Position numbers and translations under genes: made by a program | Shown here: piece by piece, positions 59,364-64,000 of the stretch | Layout: each line of letters begins with the position of its first letter | How positions within the stretch are numbered: position 1 is the first letter of the stretch | Assembly (NCBI GenBank): GCA_035551355.1 | Contig: DASZNF010000088.1 | Span: 1 to 64,000, forward strand | DNA length: 64,000 nt | Reading direction: 5' to 3' | Origin: DATATV01 sp035551355 | GTDB lineage: Bacteria > Actinomycetota > Actinomycetes > Mycobacteriales > Pseudonocardiaceae | Notes under the pieces: model-generated | The model's database searches: none | Told to the model about the DNA's origin: nothing | What the model saw: only the letters and a program-made list of their open reading frames with translations

Positions 59364-60785
59364 ATGGCCAGATCGATCTTTCGTGCGTTATCGCCGGTGT
59401 TCCTCGTCTCAGCCGCCTCCCTGACAGTGGTCACGGGTGCCGCCGCGGCGACCGCTCCCGCCGCCGTCCCGTTGACCCAGATCAGCAGCGACCCCTACAC
59501 CGACAGCCAGGCCCAGCACGCCACCGAGGTCGAACCCGACACCTTCAGTTTCGGCACCACGGTCGTGTCCGCCTTCCAGGTCGGCCGGGTGTCCGGCGGT
59601 GGCGCGTCCAACGTCGGCTGGGCGACCTCCACCGACAGCGGCCAGAGCTGGACACACGGCTACCTGCCCGACACCACCGCGAACACCGGCGGTCCGTACG
59701 GGCAGGTCAGCGACGCCTCTGTCGCCTACGACGCCAAGGACAACGTCTGGATGATCTCCTGGTTGGGGGTCAGCAGCTCCGGAGCTGTGGACGTGGAACT
59801 CAGCCGGTCCAGTGACGGCGGTCTGACCTGGGGCAATCCCGTCGCGGTCGCGGCCACGGGCACGTTCTACGACAAGAACTGGACCGTCTGCGACGACCAC
59901 TCGGCAAGCCCCTACTACGGGTACTGCTACACCGAGTACGACGACGCCAACGCCGGCGACGCCGAACACATGAAGACCTCCACCAACGCCGGCCTGACCT
60001 GGGGCACCCAACGCAGCCCGGCCGACCGGCCCAGCGGGCTGGGCGGCCAGCCCGTCGTGCGGCCCAACGGGACCGTCGTGGTGCCGTTCTCCTCGGCCAG
60101 CTCCGACGCCGAGCGTGCGTTCGTGTCCACCAACGGCGGCACCAGCTGGGGCTCCAGCGTGCTGATCGCCACCGTCAGCCACCACACCGTCGCCGGACTG
60201 GAAGACAGCGACGCCGCGGCGCTGGCCCCGCGGGACACGTTGCGGGAGAGCACCCTGCCCTCGGCGGAGATCGACGCCGCGGGCACCGTGTACGTGGTGT
60301 GGTCGGACTGCCGATTCCGCTCCGGCTGCCCCAGCAACGACATCATCCTGTCCACCTCGACGAACGGCACGACCTGGAGCTCACCGTTCCGGGTCCCGAT
60401 CGACGCCACCTCCAGCACGGCCGACCACTTCACACCGGGCATCGGGGTTGATCCGTCCAGTTCGGGCAGCACAGCCCGGATCGGCCTGACGTACTACTAC
60501 TATCCGCAGGCCAACTGCACCGACACCACCTGCCAGCTGGATGCCGGATACGTGTCCTCCGCCAACGGTGGCGCCACCTGGACCGCGCCGACCCAGCTCG
60601 CCGGCCCGATGACCCTGGCCTGGCTGCCCAACACCTCCCAGGGCCGGATGTTCGGCGACTACATCTCCACCTCGGTGCTGTCCGGCGGCAACGCCGTCAC
60701 GGTCATCCCGGTCGCCCATGCTCCCACCGGCTCCACCTTCGGCATGGCCATGTACGTGCCCAGCGGGGGTTTGCCCATCGGCTGA
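59364..60785 (+). CDS. secreted BNR-repeat (sialidase-fold) protein
   Basis: 473 residues. Signal peptide RSIFRALSPVFLVSAASLTV ending in AAAATA. At least five Asp-box repeats (STDSGQSWTHG, SSDGGLTWGN, STNAGLTWGT, STNGGTSWGS, SANGGATWTAP) indicate a beta-propeller of the sialidase superfamily. Catalytic arginine triad of true sialidases is not evident. ATG 59364 follows GTAGGAG. Next to a ROK repressor and a glycoside-hydrolase-like gene, so a polysaccharide substrate is likely. Confidence 0.9.
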   Translation: MARSIFRALSPVFLVSAASLTVVTGAAAATAPAAVPLTQISSDPYTDSQAQHATEVEPDTFSFGTTVVSAFQVGRVSGGGASNVGWATSTDSGQSWTHGYLPDTTANTGGPYGQVSDASVAYDAKDNVWMISWLGVSSSGAVDVELSRSSDGGLTWGNPVAVAATGTFYDKNWTVCDDHSASPYYGYCYTEYDDANAGDAEHMKTSTNAGLTWGTQRSPADRPSGLGGQPVVRPNGTVVVPFSSASSDAERAFVSTNGGTSWGSSVLIATVSHHTVAGLEDSDAAALAPRDTLRESTLPSAEIDAAGTVYVVWSDCRFRSGCPSNDIILSTSTNGTTWSSPFRVPIDATSSTADHFTPGIGVDPSSSGSTARIGLTYYYYPQANCTDTTCQLDAGYVSSANGGATWTAPTQLAGPMTLAWLPNTSQGRMFGDYISTSVLSGGNAVTVIPVAHAPTGSTFGMAMYVPSGGLPIG

Positions 60786-61005
60786 CCACCGATGTCGCAC
60801 ATCCGGCCGCTGGTGGTCGCCCGAACGAGATCGTGGGTGTTCCCCGACGAAATCCGCGACTCGACCACGTGCCGGTGTCAACGTCGAGGGCCGTCCCGGC
60901 GATAGGGCGCGCCGGGGCGCCCAGGACGGGCGGTGTGTGGGGACGGGAATCGGCTCGCCAGGAAGCACGTCGGCGAACCAGGCGTTGCCAGTCGCCCCCG
61001 GCCGG

Positions 61006-62169
61006 TCACGCCGGCTGTTTGGTCAGTGCGAGTGCGAGTGCGCCGAGCAGGGTGGCGCGGCGGCCCAGTGGCGAGGCTTCGACAAGGGGGTGGCTGGCGA
61101 AGGAGTACCGCCGCAACTCCTGGCGCAGTACCGGGGCCATCACTTCCCCGAGGCGCCACAGTTCGCCGCCGATCACGATGCGCTGCGGGTCCAGCAACTT
61201 GGCCACCGCCGCAAGGCCCTGTCCGAGAAACCGGGCGGCCCGCTGGACCACGGCGAGCACCACGGGATCGCCGGACACCGCGTCCGCGACCAAGCGGTCG
61301 AATCCGCCGGCCGCGTCGGGCCGACGCCCCAGCTTCCGCAGCATCGCGGCGCCGCCCGCATACAGTTCGAGACAGCCACGCGCGCCACACCGGCACAGCA
61401 GGCCGTTGCGATTGACCGTGACGTGCCCGAGTTCGCCGGCGAATCCGGTAGCCCCCCGGAAAAGCGACCCGTTCAGAATCAACCCGGCTCCGACGCGGCT
61501 GGCCAGTTTGACGTAGACCAGGTTCGCGACGCCGGTGGCCGGACCCCACACATAATCGCCGAGCGCGCCGAGCGTGGCGACGTTCTCCAGTCGCACCGGG
61601 ACATCCAGCGCGGTGGCGAGCCGCTGACCCAGCGGTTTGCCCGCCCATCCAGGCAGCAGATCCGGCGCGGCGATCGACCCGTCGCGCGCATTGATCGGCG
61701 CGGCAAGGCCGACCGCGACGCCGATCAGCCGGTCGTGTTCGGCGGCTGCTTCCCGCAGCGCCTCCTGGATCAATGAGAGCAGCGTGTCGATCCCGTCCTC
61801 CGAGGTGTGCCCGACCGGTCGTGCCCACCAGCGCTCCGAGTAGACGTTGCGCGCCGAGTCCCCCACAGCGACCGCGATGTGCCGCACCCCGATGTCGATG
61901 CCGATACCGACTCCGCTCGCCCGGTTCAGGCTGAGTTCGCCGGCCGGACGGCCGTTCGCTCTCGTGTTCGCGGTCGACTGCTCGATCAGCACCCCGCGGG
62001 AGAACAGCTCACCGGCCAGGCTCGACACGGTCGCTCGGCACAGGCCGGTCAGCTCGCTCAGCTGTGCGCGCGTCATCGGCCCGTTGGCGCGCAGGGCATC
62101 CACGATTCGCGTCCGGTTCGCCGCACGGATCGCGGTACTCGTCCGCCCGCTCGGGTTCTCCTCGGACAC
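61006..62169 (-). CDS. ROK family transcriptional repressor
   Basis: About 387 residues. Winged helix at the N-terminus (IVDALRANGPMTRAQLSELT), then a sugar-kinase-like ROK domain: GIGIDIGVRHIAV, GFAGELGHVTVN and the zinc motif CRCGARGCLELY. A GTG at 62169 fits leaderless start: TTGACA, 17 bases, CACGCT, then six bases. The frame continues 26 codons upstream into the promoter. It likely represses the divergent glycoside-hydrolase gene and responds to a sugar. Confidence 0.93.
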   Translation of the reverse strand: MSEENPSGRTSTAIRAANRTRIVDALRANGPMTRAQLSELTGLCRATVSSLAGELFSRGVLIEQSTANTRANGRPAGELSLNRASGVGIGIDIGVRHIAVAVGDSARNVYSERWWARPVGHTSEDGIDTLLSLIQEALREAAAEHDRLIGVAVGLAAPINARDGSIAAPDLLPGWAGKPLGQRLATALDVPVRLENVATLGALGDYVWGPATGVANLVYVKLASRVGAGLILNGSLFRGATGFAGELGHVTVNRNGLLCRCGARGCLELYAGGAAMLRKLGRRPDAAGGFDRLVADAVSGDPVVLAVVQRAARFLGQGLAAVAKLLDPQRIVIGGELWRLGEVMAPVLRQELRRYSFASHPLVEASPLGRRATLLGALALALTKQPA

Positions 62170-62212
62170 GATCGCAGCGTGACCGCGGCCCGATGTTATG
62201 TCAATACTTCGA

Positions 62213-62230
62213 CAGAACGGTTGAGTTCTG
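62213..62230. promoter_or_regulatory. ROK operator candidate
   Basis: CAGAAC, six bases, GTTCTG: an 18-bp inverted repeat in the divergent gap, overlapping or just upstream of the ROK promoter and 170 bases before the glycoside-hydrolase gene. Confidence 0.45.
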
Positions 62231-62401
62231 TTTAAAACGGAGCTCATCGCACGCGCGCCGGATACGGCCCGACGTGCGCAGACCGTCGATCACCCGGATG
62301 GATTTGGTGGATTGCGCTGGTCCTGGCGTTGACTTTCATTTCACCGCCCGCGTACGCCTGAAATGCCACGCCCGCCACGAGGTCTCGCCGAGGAGAACGC
62401 C

Positions 62402-64000
62402 ATGGCCCAGTACAGTCGCCGCGATTTCATCAAGACGGTCGGCGTCGGTTCCGCCGCGCTGGCGCTGCCGCTGGCCGCGCTGGCCAACCCGGCGAACGCT
62501 GCCTCCGGCCGGTACTCGCCCGGGCCGCGAGCTCGCGCCGCGGTGACCCCGAACGGGCAGTGGCAGGTGAGTGTCGGCGAGCCCGGCTGGACCTTCGCCG
62601 GCACCGTTGGTTCCGCGGCAACCGGCATCGTCACCAGTTCGGGACATGACGCGCTCGGCGCCTACACCCGGACCGCGTTCGCCTACCAGGCCGGCGGAGC
62701 CAAAAAGGCCGAGATCAGGACCTACCTGACGGCCCCGATCGTGATCTTCACCGACACCTACGTCGACGCGGCGGCCAACAATGCCGCCTTTCCGGTGTTC
62801 GCCACATATCCGGCGTTACCGCACACGCTCAGCCACCAGGGCTGCTTCGGGCACTACCAGTTCGACAGCTTCGCCGGGGCGTCCGACAGCCCGTGGTTGT
62901 TCTTCGACAGCAACGCCAACAGCTTCGCGATCTCGGCGGCGAACCATTTCCAGCAGGCCGAGACGACGATGGCCGACAACGGCGCCATCACAGCGGGCGT
63001 GCTCGCCTCGATCACCGACCTGCCCGCGGGCTTCGCGCGACAGACGATCCTGGTCGCAGGCAACGGCATCGACGACACCTACCACAGGTGGGGTGGCGCG
63101 CTCACGACGCTGGGCGGCAAGAAACGAACCGCGAGCGATGCCGGTGCGGTGCTGAACACCCTCGGATACTGGACCGACCACGGCGCGGTCTACTACTACG
63201 CCTACGACAAGTCGCTCGGCTACACCGGCACGTTGCAGGCCGTTGCCGACGAATGGGCGGCCAAGAAGATCCCCCTCGGCTACCTGCAACTGGACAGCTG
63301 GTGGTACCCCAAGGGACCGCAAGCCGACTGGACCGACAACGCCGACGGCGAGTACCTCTACGAAGCCGACTCCACGCTGTTTCCCGACGGCCTTGCCGCC
63401 TTCCAGAAGGGGATCGGGGTGCCCCTGGTCACGCACGCCCGCTGGCTCACGGCGTCGAGTCCATACCGGACCGAATACCAGACATCGAACAACGTGGTCA
63501 CCGATCCGGTGTTCTGGCAGAAAACCATGGGCTACCTGCGCGACGCCGGCGTCGTCGTCTACGAGCAGGACTGGCTGTGCAGCAACGCGCAACCCGACTA
63601 CAACCTGAGCGACCCGGACGCCTTCTTCGACAACATGGCCCACAACGCCGCGACCGAAGACCTGACCATCCAGTACTGCATGGCCTTGCCCCGCGACTAT
63701 CTGCAGAGCACCCGCTACGACAACCTCACCACCATCCGCGTGAGCGACGACCGCTTCGAGCCGACGAAATGGGACGCGTTTCTCTACGACTCGCAACTGG
63801 CCGGTGCGCTCGGCGTCTGGCCGTGGTGCGACGTGTTCATGAGCACGGAAATCAACAACCTGCTGCTGGCGAACCTGTCGGCGGGGCCGGTCGGCGTCGG
63901 CGACGGCCTCGGCCAGGTGAGCGCCGCCAATCTGGCGCAGGTAGCGCGCCCCGACGGAGTCATCGTCAAACCCGATGTGCCGATCGTGCCCACGAAGGCG
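62402..64000 (+). CDS. Tat-exported glycoside-hydrolase-like protein (3' end missing)
   Basis: 533 codons to the window edge, no stop. It starts MAQYSRRDFIKTVGVGSAAL: SRRDFIK is a twin-arginine motif, followed by a hydrophobic stretch and ANAASG cleavage. The body has Trp/Asp-rich segments such as GYLQLDSWWYPKGPQ, YEQDWLCSNAQP and GVWPWCDVF, as in clan GH-D (alpha-galactosidase-like) TIM barrels, where LDSWW and EQDW may carry the acids. GAGGAG lies before the ATG. Divergent from ROK, so probably sugar-induced. Confidence 0.85.
   Translation, partial: MAQYSRRDFIKTVGVGSAALALPLAALANPANAASGRYSPGPRARAAVTPNGQWQVSVGEPGWTFAGTVGSAATGIVTSSGHDALGAYTRTAFAYQAGGAKKAEIRTYLTAPIVIFTDTYVDAAANNAAFPVFATYPALPHTLSHQGCFGHYQFDSFAGASDSPWLFFDSNANSFAISAANHFQQAETTMADNGAITAGVLASITDLPAGFARQTILVAGNGIDDTYHRWGGALTTLGGKKRTASDAGAVLNTLGYWTDHGAVYYYAYDKSLGYTGTLQAVADEWAAKKIPLGYLQLDSWWYPKGPQADWTDNADGEYLYEADSTLFPDGLAAFQKGIGVPLVTHARWLTASSPYRTEYQTSNNVVTDPVFWQKTMGYLRDAGVVVYEQDWLCSNAQPDYNLSDPDAFFDNMAHNAATEDLTIQYCMALPRDYLQSTRYDNLTTIRVSDDRFEPTKWDAFLYDSQLAGALGVWPWCDVFMSTEINNLLLANLSAGPVGVGDGLGQVSAANLAQVARPDGVIVKPDVPIVPTKA

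Noticed and set aside
1..64000. CRISPR array, rRNA or tRNA genes
   Set aside because: No regularly spaced repeats, no conserved rRNA segments and no cloverleaf with a CCA-proximal TTC loop were recognised. A tRNAscan run would be decisive for tRNA.

Overview
The window is very GC-rich DNA with dense genes, GTG and TTG starts, RbpA, a mycobacterial-type mannosyltransferase/Lnt pair, an Rpf-like muralytic enzyme, F420-type enzymes and many TetR regulators. This points to an actinomycete, most like the Pseudonocardiales (Amycolatopsis/Crossiella-like). The family level is inference.

Layout. 0.1-1.3 kb: thymidylate synthase and dihydrofolate reductase, overlapping. 1.3-9.6 kb: small regulator/enzyme units (TetR/SDR, AraC/methyltransferase, PPOX, DUF3626, hydrolase, LLM oxidoreductase), including a truncated PaiB-like gene. 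8.4-13.6 kb: a membrane block with an SPFH protein plus a ribbon-helix-helix protein, divergent from an ABC-2 exporter across a 12-bp palindrome, then NfeD with a second SPFH protein. 13.7-18.0 kb: TetR, alcohol dehydrogenase, XRE, and a TetR/SDR divergon.

18.0-18.8 kb is about 800 bp without a credible gene. It holds a dif-like Xer site, a 43-bp perfect palindrome and a second, perfectly symmetric 13-6-13 site. A solo tyrosine recombinase follows at 19.4-20.4 kb. This is the most unusual part of the window.

20.4-28.7 kb: zinc-ribbon protein, GDPD, Rpf, MFS, TetR, rbpA behind a sigma-R-type promoter, then ppm1 and lnt. 28.8-35.6 kb: a tightly coupled lysine degradation operon (kdd, amidohydrolase, kamD, kamE, kal) divergent from kamA. 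It would turn lysine into beta-lysine, 3,5-diaminohexanoate and its keto acid. The cleavage enzyme Kce is not in the window.

36-41.5 kb: GNAT, SigE-family sigma factor with a membrane partner, XRE-cupin and a methyltransferase. 41.7-48 kb: an accessory patch with a TetR/FAD monooxygenase divergon, a frameshifted Tn3 transposase remnant, a dienelactone-hydrolase-like protein without its nucleophile, an aldo/keto reductase behind a MerR-type palindrome, and a zinc-finger coiled-coil protein. 48.4-58.7 kb: secreted S33 peptidase, YCII protein, a second tyrosine recombinase, DUF1062, a phosphomutase-like protein, aldo/keto reductase, lipoprotein with DUF5703, MBL-fold and M20 hydrolases. 59.4-64 kb: a secreted BNR-repeat protein, a ROK repressor and a divergent Tat-exported glycoside-hydrolase-like protein cut by the window end.

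No rRNA, convincing tRNA or CRISPR array was seen.
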